The notes beneath the pieces are model-generated. The model was not told the origin of the DNA, made no database searches, and worked only from the letters and a program-made list of their open reading frames with translations. Source: Planctomycetota bacterium (GTDB lineage Bacteria; Planctomycetota; Planctomycetia; Planctomycetales; Planctomycetaceae). Taken from it: a stretch of 64,000 nt of DNA. Numbering within the stretch: position 1 is the first letter of the stretch; each line of letters opens with the position of its first letter. Location of the stretch: positions 124,001-188,000 of the forward strand of contig QQVO01000010.1 in NCBI GenBank assembly GCA_003388505.1. The letters run 5' to 3'. The translations under genes and the position numbers were made by a program. Positions 9,044 to 17,577 of this stretch are shown here, one piece after another.

Positions 9044-10546
9044 TCACACGCGAACATCGACCCACTTTCCCCGCGCAAAGCGCAGGAAGGCCAGCACGCC
9101 GCGGGCCAGCATGTCGATGCACATCGCGATCCAGGCGCCGTACAGCCCCCCCTCCAGCAGCACCCCGAACACGTACGCCCCCGGCACGCGGAGTCCGTAT
9201 GTGCTGAAGAGCGTGATGAGCATCGGAGTTCGCGTGTCGCCCGCGCCCCGGAGGCCGCCCACGTAGACGATGCCCATGATGAGGGGTATCTGAAACAGCG
9301 CCGCCAGCCGGAACGGAGGAGCGCCGACCGCGACCACGTCGACGCTGTTGTGCATGGCTGCGTAGATGAGCCGGGCTCCGACGAAGAACAACACAGTCAA
9401 CCCAACGCCCAGCAGGCCGCATTGGATCGCCGCCTCATGTCCCGCCCGGCGGGCGCGATGGACGTCGCCGGCCCCCAGCGACTGACCGATCATTGTCGCC
9501 GCCGCCGCGGCCCAGGCGACGGCCGGCAGGTAGGTGATCGCTTCGACGCGAATCCCCACGATGTGCGCCGCCATCGCCGTCTCGCCGAAGCTGCCGATGA
9601 TCGTCAGAAACACAAAATGCCCGCTCCACATGATCGACCCGTCCAGCGCGGACGGACCGCCGATCCGCAGAATGCGGCGGGCCGACGCGCCCCGCACGCG
9701 CATTTCTCCGATCTGGAGTTGCAGTCCGGACTTCCCCCGCGCCAGCACGGCCGCCATCGCGAGTCCGCCCGTACTGCGGGCGATGATCGTGCCGGTGACA
9801 ATGCCGTCGACGCCAAGCGGCGGGACCGGTCCCCATCCGTGAACGAGAATCGTTGAAGCGATCACGTTCAGCACGCTCACGGCGCCCAGAATCCACATCG
9901 GCGTCCGCATGTCGCCGCAGCCGCGCAGCGCCGCAGAGCCGACGAGACTGAGACTCGTCAACGCCAGCCCGATCGCATCCAGCCGGAGATAGCGGGTCGC
10001 AATCGCAACCGCCTCCGGGTCGCTCGCGACGGCCCGCGCCACATACGGCGCCAGCGGAAAGATGACGACCAGAAACCCGAGACCGGCGACCAGCGCGAGC
10101 GCGAACGAACGATTGAGAATCCGGTTCGCATCGTTGTCATCGCCCGCCCCCCGGGCCCGCGCCACGAGGGCCGTCGTCCCCGCCGCCACGAGCGAGAACA
10201 GCATCGTCGCCAGCCAACCGACGTAGGCCCCCACGCCCACGGCCACAGTCGCCGGTTCGCTCTGCTGGTTGCCCAGATGCCCCGCCAGCAACGTGTCGTA
10301 CAGTCCCACACAAAAACTGAGAAACTGCTCCAACAGCACCGGCATCGCAAGGACGAACAACGTCCGCCGCAGGTTGCCGGTCAGTAGAGCCGGGCGCTGC
10401 ACCGCGCGACCGGCCGTCGCCGGTTGCCCGGCAGGCCGCTCGTAGGAATCGGAAGGTGGCGAATCAGACAATGGGTCACCGGGCAGGCGGCTGAGGCGCG
10501 AAGAGGACGGACGAGTCGCGTCCGAACAGCGGGAATTCCACCGCAT
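9044..10546 (-). CDS. MATE family efflux transporter
   Basis: A 500-residue inner-membrane exporter with about 12 hydrophobic helices in two homologous halves, a Na+ or H+ driven drug/metabolite antiporter by family. Typical segments are LFVLAMPVLLEQFLSFCVGLYDTLLAGHLG in helix 1-2, ALRGCGDMRTPM at the end of half one, and GLRGAGDTRTPM at the matching place in half two. The first 60 residues are polar and Pro/Arg-rich, and no obvious ribosome site is seen, so the true start may be downstream of the one given. Substrate unknown. A family C repeat lies directly after the stop codon. Confidence 0.92.
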   Translation of the reverse strand: MRWNSRCSDATRPSSSRLSRLPGDPLSDSPPSDSYERPAGQPATAGRAVQRPALLTGNLRRTLFVLAMPVLLEQFLSFCVGLYDTLLAGHLGNQQSEPATVAVGVGAYVGWLATMLFSLVAAGTTALVARARGAGDDNDANRILNRSFALALVAGLGFLVVIFPLAPYVARAVASDPEAVAIATRYLRLDAIGLALTSLSLVGSAALRGCGDMRTPMWILGAVSVLNVIASTILVHGWGPVPPLGVDGIVTGTIIARSTGGLAMAAVLARGKSGLQLQIGEMRVRGASARRILRIGGPSALDGSIMWSGHFVFLTIIGSFGETAMAAHIVGIRVEAITYLPAVAWAAAAATMIGQSLGAGDVHRARRAGHEAAIQCGLLGVGLTVLFFVGARLIYAAMHNSVDVVAVGAPPFRLAALFQIPLIMGIVYVGGLRGAGDTRTPMLITLFSTYGLRVPGAYVFGVLLEGGLYGAWIAMCIDMLARGVLAFLRFARGKWVDVRV

Positions 10547-10670
10547 GCGCGGCGCAACAACACATGCGGGATCGAACCGGGCATCGTCGCGAGATCATGC
10601 ATTGCGGACAAGCCTCATGGGCTGTGGTTCAGGGCGAGCGGTGATTTCACTCCGGAAGACATGTTCAGAC

Positions 10671-11129
10671 GCCAGAACTTCGTTCTTCTACAACGCGACC
10701 GGGATCACACCGGCGATGGCGATGCGGCTGAGGGGGGTCGGCTCGCAGTATCTTTTCGCCATCAAGGACGCCGGCGGCGACTACTTCGACGGGTCGAAGA
10801 CCTACAAAGTGACCCTGCCGAAGAACATCCCCGCCGCGGCTTTCTGGTCCCTGACCCTGTATGACAATCAGACTCGCTCGATGCTCAAGACGCCGCAGAA
10901 GTATCCCCGCGCCGGCAGCCAGGGCTATCCCTCCCCAGCAGCCGAGGAAGCCAACGACGGCTCGACGACCGTCTGGTTTTCACCCGAGCAGCCTGACGGT
11001 GTGTCGCGCGGAAACTGGATTCAGACCGACCCGGATAAGGGCTGGGTCGTCCTCCTTCGGCTCTACAGCCCGCTCGATGCATTCTTCGACAAGTCTTGGC
11101 GGCCGACCGAGATTGAACTGGTCGAATAG
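10671..11129 (+). pseudogene. DUF1254/DUF1214 protein remnant (C-terminal domain only)
   Basis: From about 10671 the + frame reads FFYNATGITPAMAM, later KTYKVTLPKNIPAAAFWSLTLYDNQTRSML and WIQTDPDKGWVVLLRLYSPL, which is the DUF1214 domain that ends 450-500 residue DUF1254/DUF1214 proteins. Only about 150 residues remain. Upstream sequence in the same frame (10545-10670) has no family similarity and no DUF1254 domain is found nearby, so the gene has lost its front part. The remaining frame is intact to its stop. A short form translated from an internal start cannot be excluded. Confidence 0.75.
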
Positions 11130-11155
11130 TTTCCGCTCGCGGGCGAAACAGAAAA

Positions 11156-11187
11156 CGGGACGCCCGATTCGGTGGTCGGGCGTCCCG
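11156..11187 (-). terminator. Rho-independent terminator (minus strand)
   Basis: A perfect 12-base stem (CGGGACGCCCGA/TCGGGCGTCCCG) with an eight-base loop. Read on the minus strand it is followed by TTTTCTGTTT, so it ends the small minus-strand gene at 11213-11344; it may also stop the + strand remnant. Confidence 0.8.
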
Positions 11188-11212
11188 CGAACGTGGTGCT
11201 GTATGTCTGCGC

Positions 11213-11344
11213 TTAGAAGAAGCAGCGGCAGCAGCGGCAACAGCGGCAGCAGCGATGCCGTTCCGCCGCCTTCCGGGCGCGGTCGTTCGTGCGGAGCTTC
11301 TTCACTTCACGGACACTCTTCCTGGCTTGGGTCGCGACTTTCAT
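11213..11344 (-). CDS. 43-residue basic microprotein with Cys/Arg tail
   Basis: A small gene with complete expression signals: GGAGGAATTTCCC leads into ATG on the minus strand, and a perfect hairpin followed by a U-rich stretch lies 26 bases beyond the stop. The product starts MKVATQARKSVREVKKLRTN, continues as a basic helix rich in Lys/Arg/Ala, and ends HRCCRCCRCCRCFF: seven Cys in 12 residues, arranged as Arg-Cys-Cys repeats. There is no signal peptide, so it is expected in the cytoplasm. I do not recognise the family. The tail could bind metal or form disulfides, and the basic part could bind nucleic acid; both are inference. Its codons are ordinary for the window (CGC, TGC). Confidence 0.65.
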   Translation of the reverse strand: MKVATQARKSVREVKKLRTNDRARKAAERHRCCRCCRCCRCFF

Positions 11345-11900
11345 GGGAAATTCCTCCGGTCATAGAAAGTGGTGTGTGGACTTATCCGACGGCTCGACCA
11401 TCGAGCCGCCGGGTGATTCGTCCTGGTCAATCTCCACAGCGAGATCGCCGTCGTCTTGTTACCGGCAGATTTTGCAGGTTCCGTGCCGGAGTTCCGGTTA
11501 TGACGGCAGCCGGCCGCAAGGTATTGCCACGAAAGATGATGTGCCAACTGAGTGGCCGCCCGCGGATCCGGAAGCAAGGAATCGCATCCGCAACAGCCGT
11601 CGTCAGGATGACGACGAATTCGAGCGCACGGACGGGGCTCGCCAGACCTCGGGCGGGACGCGAGAGCGCTTTGCAGAATTGTGCTTGTGCAGAGGGGGTG
11701 GTTGGCTGGAGTTCGTCATCTCCGGCGAAGTGGGGGGTCGAGAGCCGAGAGTCAAGGGATTCGAATCGTTGACGCGTCGCTGGTGAGGTCTCTGGACTCT
11801 TGACTCTCAGCCCTCGGCTCTTTTTCGGTGATGCATCCGCGAATCAAGAACGGACCGTTCCCAGGACCACAGACCGAACTGCAGAGCGCTCCAGCCAGGT
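11345..11900. other. Intergenic region between microprotein and LecA-like gene
   Basis: About 550 bases. It holds a short palindrome GGCTCGA-CCA-TCGAGCC (11391-11407) upstream of the microprotein and a long imperfect inverted repeat (about 11742-11757 with 11798-11820, GAGCCGAGAGTCAAG against its complement) followed by TTTTTC on the + strand. Short frames here look random. Confidence 0.45.
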
Positions 11901-13457
11901 TCAATTGCGATTCCGAACAGTCAGTTCCACGGAGAAACTCCCGTCATTGTTCGCCGGATCGCCGTTCTCCAGAATCGCCAGTTGCACCTCTCCGGCCGTT
12001 TCCGGATCGATCACGAGGTCGGCGCCTGCGGCGTAGACCTTCACCCCGATCTTGACGAGGAGGCAGCCGTTGGGGCCGCGCACTCCGGAGGATGATCGCA
12101 ACTCTCCAGACTGGCCGTCCGCCGTCACATAGGGGTAGTCGTCAAGCCGGTGTTTCTGCAGCGTAATGCGGCCCTGGCATCGGACTTCAAGCGACTGTCC
12201 CGGCAGCAGGCGGACGCCGGCCGGCCGCCAGCCCGGATCGGTGGCATCGATTCGCACGCGCACCTGTCCATCGGCCGGCAAGGCGTCTGCCACCGGGTCC
12301 AACACGTAGTAACGATCTTCGATGAATGCGCCGCTGAGGCTCCATCGCGAGCGATACCTGCGTGCGGCCCCTTCAAACCCGACCAGCAGTTGCCGCCCCG
12401 ACCACTCCAGGTCTTCCGCTCCTGCGGGGAGCGCCATGCGGACCACCGTCTTCTGCTCGTCGAGGACGTAACCCGGTACGGTCCCACCCGAGTGGAGTTC
12501 AACCGCAAGTGGCTGCTGCGTCAGCGGCGAATCGTAGACCGTCAATCGGCTGTCCGCAGGGCCGTACGACGTCGAAATCGCGATGAAATCCTCACGGAAC
12601 GCGATGCCCTGCACCTGATCGGGAACGAACACAACCAATTCCGGACGCAACACGCTGCGCCCGCCAACCTCGTAAGTCGCCGTCGAATCGATCATCCCCG
12701 CTTCGTCAACGCGATACGCCGCAGCCCACGCTGCGCACCCGTTCTGCCGGTGGTGCGACGCCGTCCGATACCTGGAACCATGGGCAAACTCACCCACCCA
12801 CAACAAATCTCCCTGGCTGCTGAGACAATCCGCTTCACTGTCCACAGCGAACGACATCTCCGACGACAGGACGCCGTCGATCGCCGCTTCGGCGGATGGA
12901 GACTTGAATCGATAGAGCCTGCCTTCTGAAGCCACCCACAGATATCCGCGACAGACTGCAATTCCGCCGACGTGACCCACGAGCGGAGAGCCGTTGACAT
13001 GAAGCGGGAGGGAGCCGAGGTGCGTCCCGCTTTCGCCGTCAACGAGCACCAGAATCGATGCGCGTCGGCCGCGATCGTGATACAGCGAGAGCGCAACCGT
13101 CGATGAATCGGGCAGCCTCGCAATCCCCTGCGGCACGAAACCGGCCGGCAGTTCCGGGATGGGGTGCGCCTCCACGAGACATTCCGCAACGGCTCGATAG
13201 CGCTCCCGCAGCGACAACCTGTGACTCGGACTCTCCCCCCACACGCTGAGAGCGACAAGCAGAACGGCGGCGCAGAGGACGAGCCGGTTGACTGGCGTCG
13301 GAACTCTGAATCTCCCGGCGCGACCTCCGGCCGCAACCCCACAACGTAGCGCCCGCAGCCTTGCGTGCGTGCCGCTGATCGCAAAGGCCGCTGACGCACG
13401 CCGGCAGCATGCGCTACGGACAACCGCAACAATTTGCGCAGGAAGACGTGATTTCAT
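11901..13457 (-). CDS. Secreted propeller-like protein with C-terminal LecA-like sugar-binding domain
   Basis: About 518 residues if it starts at the ATG at 13457. A hydrophobic segment (LVLCAAVLLVALSVWG) looks like a secretion signal, but it lies about 55 residues in, behind Cys/Arg-rich sequence made of two palindromic repeats, and no ATG, GTG or TTG lies between the repeats and the hydrophobic segment. The start is therefore doubtful. The middle has repeated beta segments (GYLWVASEGRLYRFKSP, GDLLWVGEFAHGSRYR) typical of a propeller. The last 120 residues (DPGWRPAGVRLLPGQSLEV, later PNGCLLVKIG and ENGDPANNDGSFSVELTV) match the LecA/PA-IL fold known for galactose binding. Ligand unknown. Confidence 0.72.
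   Translation of the reverse strand: MKSRLPAQIVAVVRSACCRRASAAFAISGTHARLRALRCGVAAGGRAGRFRVPTPVNRLVLCAAVLLVALSVWGESPSHRLSLRERYRAVAECLVEAHPIPELPAGFVPQGIARLPDSSTVALSLYHDRGRRASILVLVDGESGTHLGSLPLHVNGSPLVGHVGGIAVCRGYLWVASEGRLYRFKSPSAEAAIDGVLSSEMSFAVDSEADCLSSQGDLLWVGEFAHGSRYRTASHHRQNGCAAWAAAYRVDEAGMIDSTATYEVGGRSVLRPELVVFVPDQVQGIAFREDFIAISTSYGPADSRLTVYDSPLTQQPLAVELHSGGTVPGYVLDEQKTVVRMALPAGAEDLEWSGRQLLVGFEGAARRYRSRWSLSGAFIEDRYYVLDPVADALPADGQVRVRIDATDPGWRPAGVRLLPGQSLEVRCQGRITLQKHRLDDYPYVTADGQSGELRSSSGVRGPNGCLLVKIGVKVYAAGADLVIDPETAGEVQLAILENGDPANNDGSFSVELTVRNRN
13345..13419. repeat. Dispersed repeat family E, two inverted copies
   Basis: One copy at 13345-13368 (minus) and one at 13396-13419 (plus), consensus GCACGC-GGCAGC-TGC then CTACGG. 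A third, perfect copy is at 54797-54820. Both lie inside the 5' part of the LecA-like reading frame. Confidence 0.65.
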
Positions 13458-13640
13458 ACGTGAGTAGCACACCGTACCCTCGTGGCGTCGTCGTACGACA
13501 CTGACGATACGCCGGGAGACTTCAGTGGGACAAGACCGGTTTCGCGATCGCAACAGCGGCCAACAGCGGCGACGACCTCTGGCGTACTCATGGCCGTGAA
13601 AACTCCGATTCCTGCTGTTGAGAACGCCGCGTGGAGCGCG

Positions 13641-13676
13641 TTGCATGCTCATGCAGGGGCTCTATAATCCCCTGCA
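13641..13676 (+). promoter_or_regulatory. sdh promoter with palindromic operator candidate
   Basis: TTGCAT (13641-13646), a 16-base spacer and a perfect -10 TATAAT (13663-13668) face sdhC. The -10 box lies in the centre of a perfect 8-base inverted repeat, TGCAGGGG (13652-13659) and CCCCTGCA (13669-13676). This arrangement suits a repressor site that blocks polymerase. Confidence 0.6.
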
Positions 13677-13738
13677 CAGCCACGATTTGACGCGATTTTT
13701 TCCAGCTGACGACTGCTGCAGACTGAAGGGAGCCGACC

Positions 13739-14512
13739 TTGAGTTGGGTGACCGCCGCCCTGCGATCCTCCGTGGGCAAGAAGTTCGTGATGGGGATCAC
13801 CGGGCTCTTCCTGTGCGGTTTTCTGGTGATTCACCTCGCCGGGAACCTGCTGCTCTACATTGGTGACGGCACGGTCTATAACGAGTACGCCCACAAGCTG
13901 CATTCGAATCCCATCCTGCTCTTTGTGGCGGAAGTGATTCTCTTCGCGGGATTTCTGATCCACATCTATCTGGCGATCGTCACCAACCGGGAGAACCGGG
14001 CGGCCCGCGGCGTGCGCTACGCCGTGAAGAAGACCAAACGCGAAGACCGCACCGTCAACCTGTTCGGCTGGACGCCCGACACGACGATGTTCGCCAGCGG
14101 GGCCGTCATTCTCGGGTTCCTCGTGGTCCATCTGAGCGACTTCAAGTTCGGCGACATTGTGCATGGCGAACGGATCGCCGGCCTGGAACCGGCCGACAAG
14201 GCACGGATTCTGATGTCAGATGCGATCCGCGCGGGCATCTACCTCGTTGGCAGCATCTTCGTCGGCATCCACGTTTCTCACGGATTCTGGAGCGCGTTTC
14301 AGTCACTGGGGGTGAACCATCCCAAGTACAACGACTGGATTCGTAAAGTCGGGATTGCATTCGCGATCATCGTCGCGGTCGGATTCGGAAGCTTTTTCGT
14401 GTGGGGAATCAGCGGCGGAGAGGTGGACCCCGCTGTTGAGGAAGCCCCCGTCGGCTCGTCGTCCGTCCTGGAGACGGCACCGCCGCGTCCCGATCAATAC
14501 ACGCAGAAATAG
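13739..14512 (+). CDS. sdhC: Succinate dehydrogenase cytochrome b subunit
   Basis: A 257-residue membrane anchor of complex II, type B (one five-helix, di-heme cytochrome b subunit with no separate SdhD). Starts at TTG with GGGAG seven bases upstream. Helices are visible at VMGITGLFLCGFLVIHLAGNLL, FVAEVILFAGFLIHIYLAIV, FASGAVILGFLVVHLSDF, GIYLVGSIFVGIHVSHGFW and IAFAIIVAVGFGSFFVWG, with His residues suited to heme ligation in the first four. A Pro/Thr-rich tail follows. First gene of sdhCAB; sdhA starts 145 bases later. It passes electrons from SdhB to quinone. Confidence 0.93.
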   Translation: MSWVTAALRSSVGKKFVMGITGLFLCGFLVIHLAGNLLLYIGDGTVYNEYAHKLHSNPILLFVAEVILFAGFLIHIYLAIVTNRENRAARGVRYAVKKTKREDRTVNLFGWTPDTTMFASGAVILGFLVVHLSDFKFGDIVHGERIAGLEPADKARILMSDAIRAGIYLVGSIFVGIHVSHGFWSAFQSLGVNHPKYNDWIRKVGIAFAIIVAVGFGSFFVWGISGGEVDPAVEEAPVGSSSVLETAPPRPDQYTQK

Positions 14513-14657
14513 CGTCGATCCTACTGCCCTCGTCAACTTGTTCCGGCCGCAGCGTCGCTGACGCAGCGCATGACCCGTGGGCCGCGATTCAAAAAAAGGC
14601 CATACGATTCCTCAACCGCGCCTCCCGCCGGTTCCTGCCATTGATTGATCGAATTCC

Positions 14658-16589
14658 ATGAGCACCGCCGTTGAGACTCGCTTGAACTCACGCGTCCCCA
14701 CCGGACCGCTGCCGGACCAGTGGACGAAGTGCAAGAACGAACTGAAGCTTGTTGCGCCCAACAACAAGCGGAAGTTCCACGTGATCGTCGTCGGCAGCGG
14801 TCTCGCCGGCGCCTCCGCGGCCGCCTCGCTGGGCGAACTGGGCTACAACGTCACCTGCGTCACAATTCACGACTCTCCCCGCCGCGCTCACAGCATTGCC
14901 GCTCAGGGGGGAATCAACGCCGCCAAGAATTACCAGAACGACGGCGACAGCACCTGGCGGCTGTTCGTCGATACGATCAAGGGCGGCGACTACCGGTCTC
15001 GCGAATCGAACGTCTATCGCCTCGCCGAAGTGAGCGGCAACATCATCGACCAGTGCGTGGCGCAAGGGGTTCCGTTCGCCCGCGAATACGGGGGCACGCT
15101 CGCGAATCGCACGTTCGGCGGCGCGCTTGTCTCGCGAACCTTTTACTGTCGCGGGCAGACCGGACAACAGCTTCTGCTCGGCGCATACAGCGCGCTCATG
15201 CGACAGGTGTCGGCGGGAAAGGTGAAGGTGCTGCCGCGGCGGGAGATGCTCGACCTCGTGGTCGTCGACGGTTGCGCCCGCGGCGTCGTCTGCCGCAATC
15301 TTGTCAATGGTCAAATGGAGACCTACGCCGGCCACGCCGTGCTGCTTTGCACCGGCGGCTACGGCAACGTGTTCTATCTGTCAACGAACGCCAAAGGCTG
15401 CAACGTGACCGCGGCTTGGCGGGCGCACAGACGGGGCGCCTACTTCGCCAACCCGTGTTATACGCAGATTCATCCCACCTGCATCCCGGTGCACGGCGAC
15501 TACCAATCGAAGCTCACACTGATGAGCGAGAGCCTCCGCAACGACGGCCGCGTGTGGGTGCCGAAGGAAAAAGGGGACCAGCGAAAGCCGACCGACATCC
15601 CCGAAGAAGACCGGGACTACTATCTGGAGCGGCGCTACCCGACCTACGGGAACATGGTCCCGCGCGACGTCGCCAGCCGGGCTGCCAAGGAGCGGTGCGA
15701 CGCCGGCTACGGAGTGGGCAGCACGAAGATGGCCGTCTACCTCGATTTTTCTCGCGCCATCGAAGAACAGGGCGAGGATGCGATTCGTCGCAAGTACGGC
15801 AACCTGTTCGACATGTATGAGAAGATCACCGACGACAACGGTTACAAAACGCCGATGATGATCTACCCCGCCGTCCACTACACGATGGGCGGCTTGTGGG
15901 TCGACTATCACCTCCAGAGCACGATTCCCGGCCTGTTCGTCCTCGGTGAGGCCAACTTCTCCGATCACGGAGCGAACCGCCTCGGCGCCAGCGCGCTGAT
16001 GCAGGGTCTGGCGGACGGTTACTTCATCATCCCCTACACCGTGGGACATCACCTCGCTTCACAATCGCTCAAGCCGGTCACCGAAGCGCACCCCAAGTTC
16101 AAGGAGACGATGATCGACGCCCGCAGCCGCATCGAGAGCATCCTCGCCGTCTCCGGAACGCGGACCGTCACCGACCTGCACCGCGAACTGGGCAAGATCA
16201 TGTGGAATCGCTGCGGCATGTCCCGCAACGCGGAAGGTCTGGAAGCGGCCCTCACCGAGATCAAGGAACTGCGGGAAGAATTCTGGCGGACGATCAACGT
16301 CCTCGGCTCCGGGGAGGCGTTCAACCAGAATCTGGAATACGCCGGACGGCTGGCAGACTTTCTCGAATTCGCCGAACTGATGGCGCGGGACGCGCTGGAG
16401 CGAAAGGAATCGGCCGGCGGGCATTTCCGGGAGGAGTACCAGACCGAAGAAGGCGAGGCCAAACGCGACGACGAGAACTTCTGTCACGTGGCCGCCTGGG
16501 AGTACCAGGGGGACGACTCCCCGCACACACTGCACAAGGAACACCTGGACTTCCAGAACGTGGAACTGACGACGCGGAGTTACAAATGA
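14658..16589 (+). CDS. sdhA: Succinate dehydrogenase flavoprotein subunit
   Basis: A 643-residue FAD subunit oxidising succinate to fumarate. The dinucleotide motif [17 protein letters not shown] starts near residue 44. The FAD-linking His is His78 in [14 protein letters not shown]. Later landmarks are [54 protein letters not shown] and [17 protein letters not shown]. Size fits the type B (Wolinella/Bacteroidetes-like) form, larger than mitochondrial-type SdhA. It lies between sdhC and sdhB in the same direction. No strong ribosome site precedes the ATG. Confidence 0.97.
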   Translation: MSTAVETRLNSRVPTGPLPDQWTKCKNELKLVAPNNKRKFHVIVVGSGLAGASAAASLGELGYNVTCVTIHDSPRRAHSIAAQGGINAAKNYQNDGDSTWRLFVDTIKGGDYRSRESNVYRLAEVSGNIIDQCVAQGVPFAREYGGTLANRTFGGALVSRTFYCRGQTGQQLLLGAYSALMRQVSAGKVKVLPRREMLDLVVVDGCARGVVCRNLVNGQMETYAGHAVLLCTGGYGNVFYLSTNAKGCNVTAAWRAHRRGAYFANPCYTQIHPTCIPVHGDYQSKLTLMSESLRNDGRVWVPKEKGDQRKPTDIPEEDRDYYLERRYPTYGNMVPRDVASRAAKERCDAGYGVGSTKMAVYLDFSRAIEEQGEDAIRRKYGNLFDMYEKITDDNGYKTPMMIYPAVHYTMGGLWVDYHLQSTIPGLFVLGEANFSDHGANRLGASALMQGLADGYFIIPYTVGHHLASQSLKPVTEAHPKFKETMIDARSRIESILAVSGTRTVTDLHRELGKIMWNRCGMSRNAEGLEAALTEIKELREEFWRTINVLGSGEAFNQNLEYAGRLADFLEFAELMARDALERKESAGGHFREEYQTEEGEAKRDDENFCHVAAWEYQGDDSPHTLHKEHLDFQNVELTTRSYK

Positions 16590-16680
16590 GCAAGTCGGCC
16601 GAATGCTGACCGGGCTGAGCAACTCGCTGGAACGCAACTCACGGTAATCGCTACCAACTATCAACGACCCACGACCCACT

Positions 16681-17448
16681 ATGCCTGCACACAAGCAACT
16701 CAACTTGACGCTTCGCGTCTGGCGGCAACCGGATGCGGGGTCGCGGGGAGAATTCCGCGACTACAAGCTCTACAGCGTCTCTCCGGAGATGTCGTTTCTG
16801 GAGATGCTCGACGTGCTGAACGAGCAGTTGCTGGAGGAGGGAGAGGAGCCGGTCGCGTTTGACCACGACTGCCGTGAGGGGATTTGTGGCACGTGCGGGG
16901 TCGTCATCAACGGGCAGCCGCACGGACCGATGCAGGGCACGACGACCTGCCAGTTGCACATGCGCAACTTCGAAGACGGCGACCTGATCGTGATCGAACC
17001 CTGGCGAGCCAGCGCGTTTCCGGTCGTCCGCGATCTGGTTGTGAACCGCTCGGCGTTCGACCGCATTATTCAGGCGGGAGGCTACGTCTCCGTCCGCACC
17101 GGGCAGGCGCCGGACGGCAATGCGATTCTTGTTCCGAGTCCGGACCAGGCCGGAGCGATGGACGCGGCAGCCTGCATCGGCTGCGGGGCCTGCGTCGCCG
17201 CCTGCAAGAACGCTTCCGCCATGCTCTTCACGGCCGCCAAGGTCTCGCACCTGGCGCAACTGCCGCAGGGAGAACCGGAACGCAAACAGCGCGCCTTGCA
17301 GATGATCGCCACACACGACGAAGAAGGCTTCGGCGCGTGCACCAACACCTACGAATGCGAAGCCGCCTGTCCCGCCGAGATCTCGGTCAGCCACATCGCG
17401 CGGCTCAACCGCGAGTACAGCAAGGCGATGCTGACTGCCAGGCAGTAG
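16681..17448 (+). CDS. sdhB: Succinate dehydrogenase iron-sulfur subunit
   Basis: A 255-residue electron-transfer subunit of complex II. The N-terminal [2Fe-2S] domain has [20 protein letters not shown], with the last Cys in TTCQLH. The C-terminal domain has [12 protein letters not shown] for one cluster and [17 protein letters not shown] for the next. The order fits the type B enzyme. It starts 91 bases after sdhA. A family A dispersed repeat lies just after the stop codon, and no classical terminator was seen. Confidence 0.96.
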   Translation: MPAHKQLNLTLRVWRQPDAGSRGEFRDYKLYSVSPEMSFLEMLDVLNEQLLEEGEEPVAFDHDCREGICGTCGVVINGQPHGPMQGTTTCQLHMRNFEDGDLIVIEPWRASAFPVVRDLVVNRSAFDRIIQAGGYVSVRTGQAPDGNAILVPSPDQAGAMDAAACIGCGACVAACKNASAMLFTAAKVSHLAQLPQGEPERKQRALQMIATHDEEGFGACTNTYECEAACPAEISVSHIARLNREYSKAMLTARQ

Positions 17449-17455
17449 TCTCAAA

Positions 17456-17488
17456 CCGGCGAGCGGCGCGGCGTCAGCCCGCCGATGC
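17456..17488 (+). repeat. Dispersed repeat family A, copy 1
   Basis: Contains GGCGAGCGGCGCGGCGTC followed by AGCCCGCCGATGC. The same 33 bases recur at 24018-24050, and a near match lies on the minus strand at 30597-30628. Confidence 0.8.
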
Positions 17489-17510
17489 GATCGCCTGGCG
17501 TCAATCGCTC

Positions 17511-17546
17511 GTCAAGCAAGCCGTCAAGCAAGCCGTCAAGCAAGCA
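17511..17546 (+). repeat. Tandem repeat, three 12-base units
   Basis: GTCAAGCAAGCC occurs three times head to tail (the last ends in A), directly upstream of the DUF1015 gene. It is in frame with that gene and would encode Ser-Lys-Pro-Ser repeats only if translation began upstream of the chosen start. Confidence 0.8.
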
Positions 17547-17577
17547 ATCGCGCCAACAACGGACGGAGCGGCCCCTC

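Noticed and set aside
11742-11825. Strong + strand terminator (GAGCCGAGAGTCAAG inverted repeat followed by TTTTTC)
   Set aside because: No + strand gene ends upstream of it, and the arms are imperfect, so I list it only as an inverted repeat in the intergenic region.
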